Shown one piece after another: positions 1 through 4,833 of a stretch of DNA of 5,739 nucleotides (its first letter is position 1; each line of letters begins with the position of its first letter). The notes beneath the pieces were generated by a model. That model worked only from the letters and a program-made list of their open reading frames with translations, was not told the origin of the DNA and made no database searches. The translations under genes were made by a program, and so were the position numbers. The stretch is from an uncultured Chloroflexota bacterium (GTDB taxonomy: Bacteria > Chloroflexota > Chloroflexia > Chloroflexales > Roseiflexaceae), in the NCBI GenBank assembly GCA_903871975.1, contig CAIQIY010000641.1, forward strand, positions 1 to 5,739, given 5' to 3'.

Positions 1-321
1 ATGCAAGACGTGAGCCCACCACTCGCCGAGGCGCTCGACCTCGGCACCGAGCGCGGCGTGCTGGTGACCAGCGTGGTGGCCGACGGGCCGGCCGAACGGG
101 CCGGGTTGCGCGCCGGTACCCGCGACATCGACATCGGCGGGCAGACATGGCGTGCCGGCGGCGATGTCATCATCGCAGTCGATGGCCAGCCGGTCACGTC
201 GGCCGACGAGCTGATCGGGTTCACGCAGCTCGAGGCGTCGGTTGGCGACAACGTCACGTTCACCATCGTACGCGAGGGCCAGGAGCTGCCGCTCACGGTG
301 GTGCTGGGCGAACGCCCGTGA
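1..321 (+). CDS. HtrA/DegP-type serine protease, C-terminal PDZ domain (5' partial)
   Basis: The visible 106 residues are a single PDZ domain ending the protein. Diagnostic stretches are RGVLVTSVVADGPAERAGLR (about residues 19-38) and GGDVIIAVDGQPVTSADEL (about 53-71), followed by a final strand pair rich in Val/Thr (SVGDNVTFTIVREG). In S1C (HtrA/DegP/DegQ-like) proteases such a domain follows a trypsin-like catalytic domain, binds exposed C-termini of misfolded proteins and gates the protease, usually in the cell envelope. The catalytic triad would lie left of the window and is not seen. The ATG at base 1 is probably an internal Met, because the fold normally begins several residues earlier with a GYLGV-like strand. 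The insertion TRDIDIGGQTWRA between the two core motifs resembles HtrA homologues I associate with Chloroflexota (from memory). PDZ identity is firm; membership of the S1C family is inferred from domain style. Confidence 0.85.
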   Translation: MQDVSPPLAEALDLGTERGVLVTSVVADGPAERAGLRAGTRDIDIGGQTWRAGGDVIIAVDGQPVTSADELIGFTQLEASVGDNVTFTIVREGQELPLTVVLGERP

Positions 322-334
322 GGCGCCGGCGCCG

Positions 335-931
335 TCAAAACCGCACTGGCAGCCTGGTCGCGACGTGGAGCTGACGCAGGTAGTCGGCCCGCGGGATCTC
401 GATCGCACCGAACTGCCGCATGTGGCCGCCCACGAGAAACTGCGTATCGAGCAGCACGAAGCCGGCGGCGCGTAGCCGATCCACCAGCGCGACCAGTGCG
501 ACCTTGCTGGCATCGCGCTCGCGGCTGAACATGCTCTCGCCGGCGAAAAACCCGCCGATCGCCACGCCGTACAGGCCGCCGACCAGTACATCGCCGCGCC
601 ATGCCTCGACGCTGTGGGCGAAGCCCGCCTGATGCAACGCGGTGTAACTGGTGATCATCGAGGGTGCGATCCAGGTCGACGGCCGATCCGGCGCGCTGGC
701 GGCACACGCCTGCATCACTGCCGTGAAGCTGGTGTCGATGCGAATCTCGAACCCGGCATTGCGGCACGTGCGCGCGAGGCGGCGCGACCGATGGAACCCG
801 TCGAGCGGGATGACCGCACGCGGATCAACGGTATACCAGTCGATCCGGCCATCATCGTCGGCCATCGGGAACAGGCCACGGCGATAGCCGTACAACAGAT
901 CATCGACCGAGAGCGGTGCGTCATCGCGCAT
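335..931 (-). CDS. aat: Leucyl/phenylalanyl-tRNA-protein transferase
   Basis: This 198-residue cytoplasmic enzyme transfers Leu or Phe from aminoacyl-tRNA to proteins bearing N-terminal Arg or Lys, making them N-degron substrates for ClpS/ClpAP-type degradation. Family signatures run the whole length: GLFPM (19-23), WYTVDPRAVIPLDGFH (32-47), TWIAPSMITSYTALHQAGFAHSVE (86-109), VGGLYGV (117-123), GESMFSRERDASKVAL (131-146), LLDTQF (160-165) and FGAIEIPR (174-181). E132 and Q164 sit 32 residues apart, matching the spacing of the catalytic Glu and Gln in the E. coli enzyme. It is shorter than the E. coli form (about 234 residues), mainly at the ends. The ATG at 931 is chosen because AGGTGAGGTG lies just upstream (minus strand, 945-936), four bases from the start. 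The frame stays open to 1129, but those extra residues show no family similarity. It is probably cotranscribed with the miniprotein at 940-1116. Confidence 0.95.
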   Translation of the reverse strand: MRDDAPLSVDDLLYGYRRGLFPMADDDGRIDWYTVDPRAVIPLDGFHRSRRLARTCRNAGFEIRIDTSFTAVMQACAASAPDRPSTWIAPSMITSYTALHQAGFAHSVEAWRGDVLVGGLYGVAIGGFFAGESMFSRERDASKVALVALVDRLRAAGFVLLDTQFLVGGHMRQFGAIEIPRADYLRQLHVATRLPVRF

Positions 932-935
932 CGGC

Positions 936-945
936 CACCTCACCT
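936..945 (-). promoter_or_regulatory. aat ribosome binding site overlapping upstream stop codon
   Basis: Read on the minus strand, AGGTGAGGTG precedes the aat ATG by four bases. The TGA of the small upstream ORF (942-940) lies within it, so a ribosome ending the miniprotein would sit on the aat initiation site. This fixes the aat start at 931 rather than at an upstream in-frame codon. Confidence 0.7.
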
Positions 946-1116
946 GCGCCGGCGATGGACCAGTGCAGCAAACACCAGGCTCACCAGCGGCAACACCAGC
1001 CACGGCACCGTAATCCGGTACATCGCACCGAGGACGTAGCTCGCGCCGAGCATGACCGTCAGCATCATCGCAAACGCCAGGATCGTCAGTTCCCACGAAG
1101 GTTGTCGCATCGGCAT
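940..1116 (-). CDS. Probable small two-helix membrane protein upstream of aat
   Basis: This 58-residue ORF (56 if it starts at the ATG at 1110) encodes two hydrophobic segments: about residues 11-33 (LTILAFAMMLTVMLGASYVL and on) and about 41-54 (VPWLVLPLVSLVFA). A short polar link joins them and a basic tail HRRRR ends the protein. That pattern suggests a small inner-membrane hairpin with a cytoplasmic positively charged C-terminus. I recognise no family. Its stop (942-940) lies inside the ribosome binding site of aat, so translational coupling is likely. A perfect TATAAT on the same strand (1152-1147) would start transcription about 24 bases before the ATG at 1116. The ribosome binding site is weak (GGA directly before that ATG). 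The open frame continues upstream to 1320, but that part overlaps the arg leader on the other strand and is not hydrophobic. It is a real gene or a lucky hydrophobic frame; I favour real. Confidence 0.55.
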   Translation of the reverse strand: MPMRQPSWELTILAFAMMLTVMLGASYVLGAMYRITVPWLVLPLVSLVFAALVHRRRR

Positions 1117-1122
1117 TCCATC

Positions 1123-1151
1123 TTGACAAGAGCCGAACCCTCTCGTATTAT
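1123..1151 (+). promoter_or_regulatory. Sigma-70-type promoter of the arg/car operon
   Basis: TTGACA (1123-1128, six of six against consensus) and TATTAT (1146-1151, five of six) are separated by exactly 17 bases. Transcription should begin near 1157-1160, giving a leader of about 200 nucleotides before argC. Such a near-consensus promoter stands out in this G+C-rich window and fits an operon whose output is limited downstream by attenuation rather than by weak initiation. Confidence 0.85.
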
Positions 1152-1152
1152 A
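1147..1152 (-). promoter_or_regulatory. Divergent minus-strand -10 element for the miniprotein-aat unit
   Basis: The bases of the plus-strand -10 read TATAAT (perfect) on the minus strand. Initiation near 1140 would give a short 5' UTR of roughly 24 bases before the ORF at 1116. No good -35 exists at 16-18 base spacing (ATGCTT at 17 bases is poor), and no TG extension precedes the hexamer. This promoter is therefore weaker or activator-dependent, if used. It cannot be occupied together with the plus-strand promoter. Confidence 0.4.
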
Positions 1153-1161
1153 CCCGGCGTT

Positions 1162-1251
1162 ATGCATACAAGCATTGAGTGCTTCGACAATCTGTCCACG
1201 CTGCGGCGTCCTCGCCGTCGTCCGAGCCATGAGGGTTCGGGGGGCGGCTAG
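1162..1251 (+). CDS. Arginine-rich leader peptide (29 aa) of the arg/car attenuator
   Basis: This 29-codon ORF starts within a few bases of the predicted transcription start and ends at TAG (1249-1251), 108 bases before argC. Residues 15-20 are RRPRRR, encoded by CGG, CGT, CCT, CGC, CGT, CGT (1204-1221), so five of six codons are for arginine, the end product of the operon. The peptide has no other recognisable feature and closes with a glycine-rich tail (GSGGG). By analogy with trp, his and leu leader peptides it would have no function as a protein; the event that matters is ribosome stalling at the Arg run when charged tRNA-Arg is scarce. There is no Shine-Dalgarno sequence before the ATG and almost no 5' UTR, so translation is predicted to be leaderless. 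Chance could yield Arg-rich codons in G+C-rich DNA, but position, promoter, length and downstream structures argue for function. Confidence 0.85.
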   Translation: MHTSIECFDNLSTLRRPRRRPSHEGSGGG

Positions 1252-1259
1252 CGTGTGTC

Positions 1260-1301
1260 CAGCCTTGGGCTGCCAGCATGCCAGCAGTTGCGGTGAACGC
1301 A
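1260..1301 (+). other. Accessory leader hairpins and tandem 8-base repeat between leader stop and terminator
   Basis: Between the leader ORF and the terminator lie two further perfect small hairpins: CAGCC/GGCTG (1260-1264 with 1268-1272, loop TTG) and TGCG/CGCA (1289-1292 with 1298-1301). Between them is a tandem direct repeat TGCCAGCA (1271-1278 and 1279-1286). The second hairpin competes with the extended antiterminator pairing at 1298-1300. These may be spacer structures closing off the loop of the antiterminator. Confidence 0.4.
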
Positions 1302-1307
1302 TCGATG

Positions 1308-1345
1308 CCCCCGGTCGCACCAGTGGTGCCCGGGGGTCTGTTATT
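1308..1345 (+). terminator. Attenuator terminator hairpin before argC
   Basis: CCCCCGG (1308-1314) pairs with CCGGGGG (1330-1336), and after a two-base bulge (1315-1316) GCACC (1317-1321) pairs with GGTGC (1325-1329) around loop AGT. This gives twelve base pairs, all but one G-C. The tail TCTGTTATT (1337-1345) has six T in nine bases, which is adequate but not a perfect U-tract. It stands only four bases before the argC ribosome binding site and well after the leader stop, as expected for an attenuator rather than an end-of-operon terminator. Confidence 0.8.
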
Positions 1346-1348
1346 ACA

Positions 1349-1354
1349 GGAGGG
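1349..1354 (+). promoter_or_regulatory. argC ribosome binding site
   Basis: GGAGGG lies five bases before the argC ATG at 1360 and directly after the T-rich tail of the terminator. It is not inside the terminator stem, so the hairpin should act on transcription rather than by hiding this site. Confidence 0.8.
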
Positions 1355-1359
1355 TCGGG

Positions 1360-2373
1360 ATGATCAGGGTCGGAATCTTCGGCGTGAACGGATATGCCGG
1401 CTACGAATGCCTACGCTGGCTGCGCCGCCACCGCCAGGCCGAGGTCGTCTTCACGACCTCGGAGTCGCAGGCCGGGCGTCAGCTGGCCGACATCTTCGCC
1501 GGTCCGCTCGATGCACCACTGATCGCCAGCGACGACGCGCCGCTCGATGCGGTGGATGTCGTCTTCGTGGCGCTGCCGCACGGTGCCGCCGGCCTGATGG
1601 CGCGGCGCGCGCGCGCTGCCGGCGTGCGCGTGATCGACTTCTCGGCCGACCTGCGGCTGGCGACGGCCGACGACTACCGACGCTGGTACGGTCACGACCA
1701 TCCTGCCCCCGAGTTGTTGCCGGCACCGTACGGCATTCCCGAGTTGTGGCGGGCGCAGCTGCGCGACGCGCCGCTGATCGCCAATCCCGGTTGTTACCCC
1801 ACCAGCGTGCTGCTCGGCCTGGCGCCGCTGTTGCAGCGGGGCCTGCTGGCGCAGCCGACGATCATCGTCGACGCCAAATCGGGCGTCTCGGGGGCCGGGC
1901 GGGCGCCCAAACAAAATACGCACTTCGTCGAAGTCAACGAGAGTCTGGCGCCATACAACGTGGGGCGCGTCCATCGGCATGTCGGCGAGATGCAACAGGA
2001 AGCGGCGCGCCTGGCCACCGGTACCATCGCGCCCGAGATCATCTTCTCGCCGCATCTGCTGCCGATCTCGCGTGGGATCCTCAGCACGATGTACGTCGCC
2101 ATTCCCGGCGAGCTGCGCCTCGAGGCAGTACACGAACTGATGCACGAACACTACCGGCACGAGCCATTCGTGCGCGTGCTGCCGATCGGGCAACTGGCGA
2201 CCATCGCCCACACCAGCCACACCAACGACTGTGTGATCTCGGTCGCGCTGGCGCGGCCCGGCATGGCGATCATCATCACCAGCATCGACAATCTGGTACG
2301 CGGTGCGGCCGGCCAGGCCATCCAGAACATGAACGTGATGTTCGGCATCGACGAGCACGAAGGACTGCGCTGA
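1360..2373 (+). CDS. argC: N-acetyl-gamma-glutamyl-phosphate reductase
   Basis: ArgC reduces N-acetylglutamyl phosphate to N-acetylglutamate semialdehyde with NADPH, the third step of arginine synthesis in the cytoplasm. The 337-residue length is normal. An N-terminal Rossmann fold opens with GVNGYAG (8-14). The catalytic cysteine is C145 in NPGCYPTS. SGVSGAGR (174-181), HRH (205-207, with the likely catalytic His) and FSPHLLPISRG follow in family order. Related LysY enzymes of the LysW lysine/arginine route look similar, but the adjoining N-acetylglutamate synthase and carAB point to the classical acetylated arginine pathway. The ATG at 1360 follows a clear GGAGGG. The gene is first in the operon, directly after the Arg-codon attenuator, and its TGA abuts the argB ATG. 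Confidence 0.97.
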   Translation: MIRVGIFGVNGYAGYECLRWLRRHRQAEVVFTTSESQAGRQLADIFAGPLDAPLIASDDAPLDAVDVVFVALPHGAAGLMARRARAAGVRVIDFSADLRLATADDYRRWYGHDHPAPELLPAPYGIPELWRAQLRDAPLIANPGCYPTSVLLGLAPLLQRGLLAQPTIIVDAKSGVSGAGRAPKQNTHFVEVNESLAPYNVGRVHRHVGEMQQEAARLATGTIAPEIIFSPHLLPISRGILSTMYVAIPGELRLEAVHELMHEHYRHEPFVRVLPIGQLATIAHTSHTNDCVISVALARPGMAIIITSIDNLVRGAAGQAIQNMNVMFGIDEHEGLR

Positions 2374-3132
2374 ATGGGAACCATCGTCGTCAAGATCGGC
2401 GGCAACGAACTCGATGACCCGCAATTCGTCGCCGCACTGACCGCCAGCATCGCCGGATTGCGGCCATTGCCGGTCATCGTGCATGGCGGTGGCAAAGAGA
2501 TCGGCGTGGTGCAGCAAGCCCTCGGCGGCCAGCCACGCTTCGTCGCCGGCCTGCGCGTCACCGACGAGGCCGCGCTGCGTGCCGCCGAGATGGTGCTGTG
2601 CGGCAGCGTCGCGACACGCCTGGTCGCTGCACTCATGCTGGCCGGCATCGAGGCCCAGGGGTTGTCGGGCGTCGACCGTGGCCTCATCCGGGTGACGCGC
2701 GTCGCCCATCCCGCCGGTGATCTGGGCCGGGTCGGTCGTCCGGTGGCGGTGCGCAGCGACATCATCCACCGCCTGCTGCAGGATGGCGTCATTCCGGTGA
2801 TCGCGCCGATCTCGCTGGGCGACGATGGGCCGTACAATGTCAACGCCGACGAGGCAGCCGGCGCCATCGCCGCAGCACTCGGCGCCGACGAGGTCGTGTT
2901 CGTCACCAATGTCGCCGGCGTGAAGGACACCACGGGTGCCGTGGTGCCACGGCTGAGCCGCCGCGCCAGCGAGGCGATGATCGCCGACGGCACGATCAAC
3001 GGTGGTATGATTCCCAAGGTGCGCGCGGCGCTGAGCGCGCTCGCCGAGGGCGTCGCGATGGTACGCATCACCACCCTGGAGCACCTGGCACGACCAGAGC
3101 TGGGGACACGCATCAGCGAGGCCGATCTGTGA
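2374..3132 (+). CDS. argB: N-acetylglutamate kinase
   Basis: ArgB phosphorylates N-acetylglutamate with ATP, the second step of the pathway. It has the amino acid kinase fold: VVKIGGNE (5-12, with K7), VHGGGKEIG (36-44), GLRVTDEAAL (59-68), GLSGVDRGLI (97-106), PYNVNADEAAGAIAAALGA (153-171, with D159) and GGMIPKVRAAL (210-220, with K215). At 252 residues it begins directly at the first kinase strand and lacks the N-terminal helix of arginine-inhibited hexameric kinases. The end GTRISEADL stands where GTMI is common. LysZ is a close relative, but the context favours ArgB. Its ATG follows the argC stop without a gap; GAAGGA (2359-2364) inside argC is the likely ribosome binding site. It overlaps the next gene by four bases. 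Confidence 0.95.
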   Translation: MGTIVVKIGGNELDDPQFVAALTASIAGLRPLPVIVHGGGKEIGVVQQALGGQPRFVAGLRVTDEAALRAAEMVLCGSVATRLVAALMLAGIEAQGLSGVDRGLIRVTRVAHPAGDLGRVGRPVAVRSDIIHRLLQDGVIPVIAPISLGDDGPYNVNADEAAGAIAAALGADEVVFVTNVAGVKDTTGAVVPRLSRRASEAMIADGTINGGMIPKVRAALSALAEGVAMVRITTLEHLARPELGTRISEADL

Positions 3133-3692
3133 GCACGCCTGCTTCTGCCGCCGATGCCGCGGCGCCGCCCCCGCCGCAGCGCACCGTGCAGGTGCGCCCG
3201 GCGCGCGATGACGACGTCGCGGCGATCGTGACGATCGTGGCCGAGAATGTCCGATTGGGGCACTTGTTGCCGCGCAGCGCCGCTGACGTTCGCCACAGCC
3301 TCGACAACTGGCTGGTCGCCGACCGCGACGGCAGCATCATCGGCATCGGCTCGCTGTTGGTGATGACACCGGTGTTGGTCGAGGTGCGTTCGCTGGCGGT
3401 GGCGCCCGCTGCCGTCGGCCAAGGCATCGGCGCGGCGCTGGTCCGCGGCCTGATCGCCGAGGCACGGCGGCGCGGCTTTCCGACGATCTTCGCGCTGACC
3501 CGTGCCGTCGGGTTCTTCACCCGGCTCGGCTTCAGCATCACCGAGCACGAGCGCTTCCCCGAGAAGGTCTGGCGCGACTGTGTGCTCTGCCCCCTGCGTG
3601 AACGCTGCGACGAAACAGCCGTCGTGATGGCTTTGCATGATCAAGCGGGAGACCCGGATGACACAGCGACCTCGGGCGACGCTCGCCCTTGA
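3129..3692 (+). CDS. argA: Short-form (GNAT-only) N-acetylglutamate synthase
   Basis: This enzyme would acetylate glutamate with acetyl-CoA, the first step of arginine synthesis. It is a single GNAT domain of 187 residues, unlike the two-domain E. coli ArgA with its kinase-like half. Family marks are VRPARDDDV (22-30), GHLLPRS (44-50), the acetyl-CoA strand and loop VEVRSLAVAPAAVGQGIG (84-101), GFFTRLGF (128-135) and the closing FPEKVWRDCVLCPLRERCDE (143-162) with C151, C154 and C160, typical of this NAGS group. In the acetyl-CoA loop V96 occupies the place of the usual Arg. A Pro/Ala-rich stretch (5-17) precedes the domain, and the last about 17 residues lie beyond it, over the start of carA. 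It starts with GTG in a GTGA overlap with the argB stop, with GAGG (3118-3121) seven bases upstream. The activity call rests on family and context. Confidence 0.9.
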   Translation: MSTPASAADAAAPPPPQRTVQVRPARDDDVAAIVTIVAENVRLGHLLPRSAADVRHSLDNWLVADRDGSIIGIGSLLVMTPVLVEVRSLAVAPAAVGQGIGAALVRGLIAEARRRGFPTIFALTRAVGFFTRLGFSITEHERFPEKVWRDCVLCPLRERCDETAVVMALHDQAGDPDDTATSGDARP

Positions 3693-4797
3693 AGATGGCA
3701 CGATCTGGCACGGCACGGCGTTCGGTGCGCTCGGCGAGCGCAGCGGCGAGGTGGTATTCAACACCGCGATGACCGGGTACCAGGAAGTGCTGACCGATCC
3801 TTCGTATTTTGGCCAGATCGTGGTGATGACGGCACCACACATCGGCAATACCGGCGTCAACCCCGAGGATGCCGAGAGCCACACGCTCTGGCTCTCGGGA
3901 TTCGTCGTGCGTGCCGCCAGCCGCCGGGTGAGCAACTGGCGCGCGACGCGCTCGCTCGACGACTATCTCGCCGAACACGGGGTGGTGGGCATCACCGGCC
4001 TGGACACCCGTGCGCTGGTGCTGCACATCCGCGAGGCCGGCGCACTGCGCGGCGTGATCTCGTCGCATGGTGCCGATGCCGCGACACTGGTCGCAGCGGC
4101 GCGCGCTGCCCCGTCGATGGAAGGGCTCGATCTGGTACCCCAGGTCACGTGTGGCGAGCCGTATCACTGGCACACCGGCGTCGACGCCCAATGGCTCGTC
4201 GAGCCGGTCACCCCACAAGGCGAGTGTCATGTCGTCGCCTACGACTTTGGCATGAAGCACCACATCCTGCGCATGCTCGCCCAACGCGGCTGCCGGGTGA
4301 CCGTCGTGCCGGCCACCACGCCGGCCAGCGCGGTGCTGGCACTCGCGCCCGACGGCGTGTTCCTGTCGAATGGCCCGGGCGATCCCGCCACCGTGCGCTA
4401 CGGCATCGCCGCCACCCGCGAATTGCTCGGGCGCGTCCCGCTGTTCGGCATCTGCCTCGGCCACCAGATCCTGGGTCTCGCGCTCGGTGCCAGCACCTAC
4501 AAGCTGCGCTTTGGTCATCACGGCGGCAATCAGCCCGTGCGTCACGCGATGACCCGGCGGGTCGAAATCTCGAGCCACAATCACGGCTTTGCGGTCGACG
4601 CCACGACCCTGCCCGCCGACATCGCCGTGAGCCACCTCAATCTGAATGACGCGTGCGTCGAAGGACTCGACGCACCCGAGTTGCGCGCATTCAGCGTGCA
4701 ATACCACCCGGAATCGGCACCTGGCCCCCACGACTCGGGCTATCTGTTCGATCGTTTCATCGCGCTGATGCGGCGCGACGCGCCTGCCGATGCGTGA
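3658..4797 (+). CDS. carA: Carbamoyl-phosphate synthase small (glutaminase) subunit
   Basis: CarA hydrolyses glutamine and channels ammonia to CarB for carbamoyl phosphate synthesis. The N-terminal domain has ALEDGTIWHG (10-19), EVVFNTAMTGYQEVLTDPSY (31-50), APHIGNTG (59-66) and GLDTRAL (114-120). The C-terminal class I glutamine amidotransferase domain has LSNGPGDP, GICLGHQ with the nucleophile C266, and YHPES with H350 and E352, so the triad is intact. Its 379 residues match the family. The ATG at 3658 is chosen because GGGAG (3647-3651) lies six bases before it and the protein then starts close to the first strand. An upstream ATG at 3637 would add seven residues with a poorer site. With this start the gene overlaps the end of argA by 35 bases in another frame, a sign of tight translational coupling. 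Confidence 0.97.
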   Translation: MTQRPRATLALEDGTIWHGTAFGALGERSGEVVFNTAMTGYQEVLTDPSYFGQIVVMTAPHIGNTGVNPEDAESHTLWLSGFVVRAASRRVSNWRATRSLDDYLAEHGVVGITGLDTRALVLHIREAGALRGVISSHGADAATLVAAARAAPSMEGLDLVPQVTCGEPYHWHTGVDAQWLVEPVTPQGECHVVAYDFGMKHHILRMLAQRGCRVTVVPATTPASAVLALAPDGVFLSNGPGDPATVRYGIAATRELLGRVPLFGICLGHQILGLALGASTYKLRFGHHGGNQPVRHAMTRRVEISSHNHGFAVDATTLPADIAVSHLNLNDACVEGLDAPELRAFSVQYHPESAPGPHDSGYLFDRFIALMRRDAPADA

Positions 4798-4833
4798 CGC
4801 CACCGGCGAGAAGAGAAGAGCGACGAGAGAGCG

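Larger units (their letters stand above)
1204..1345 (+). promoter_or_regulatory. Ribosome-mediated transcription attenuator responding to arginine (predicted)
   Basis: Four segments with alternative pairings are visible. Segment 1 (1214-1228, overlapping the Arg codons) pairs with segment 2 (1234-1248): CCGAGCC with GGTTCGG around loop ATGAG, plus outer GCCG with CGGC. Segment 2 can instead pair with segment 3: GGGGGC (1240-1245) with GCCCCC (1307-1312), extendable with mismatches to GCG/CGC at 1251-1253 and 1298-1300. Segment 3 pairs with segment 4 to form the terminator. A ribosome stalled at 1204-1221 would block 1:2, leave 2 free to capture 3, and allow read-through into argC. A ribosome reaching the stop at 1249 covers 2, so the terminator forms. 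With no translation, 1:2 forms and termination is again favoured. The structures were found by eye; energies were not computed. Confidence 0.78.

Noticed and set aside
322..333. Perfect 12-base palindrome GGCGCCGGCGCC between the convergent protease and aat genes, as a bidirectional terminator
   Set aside because: It leaves only a four-base stem and loop at best and has no T-run on either side; G+C-rich sequence gives such palindromes easily.
335..1129. A longer aat product starting at 1129
   Set aside because: The extra 66 residues show no Aat-family similarity, and a clear ribosome binding site marks the start at 931.
1161..1178. Classical ArgR/AhrC operator at the arg promoter
   Set aside because: The A/T-rich TGAAT...ATTCA pattern is not matched; only short GC-containing inverted repeats are present.
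1253..1359. T-box riboswitch in the argC leader
   Set aside because: The conserved T-box antiterminator sequence (AGGGTGGNACCGCG-like) is absent, and the Arg-codon leader ORF explains the terminator better.
1278..2417. Plus-strand open frame in a second frame across argC
   Set aside because: Arg/Ala-rich shadow of argC with no ribosome binding site or domain.
1411..3084. Long minus-strand open frame opposite argC and argB
   Set aside because: It is the complement of two well-conserved genes. Its composition (His/Asp/Arg/Gly rich, no motif) is typical of antisense shadow frames in G+C-rich DNA.
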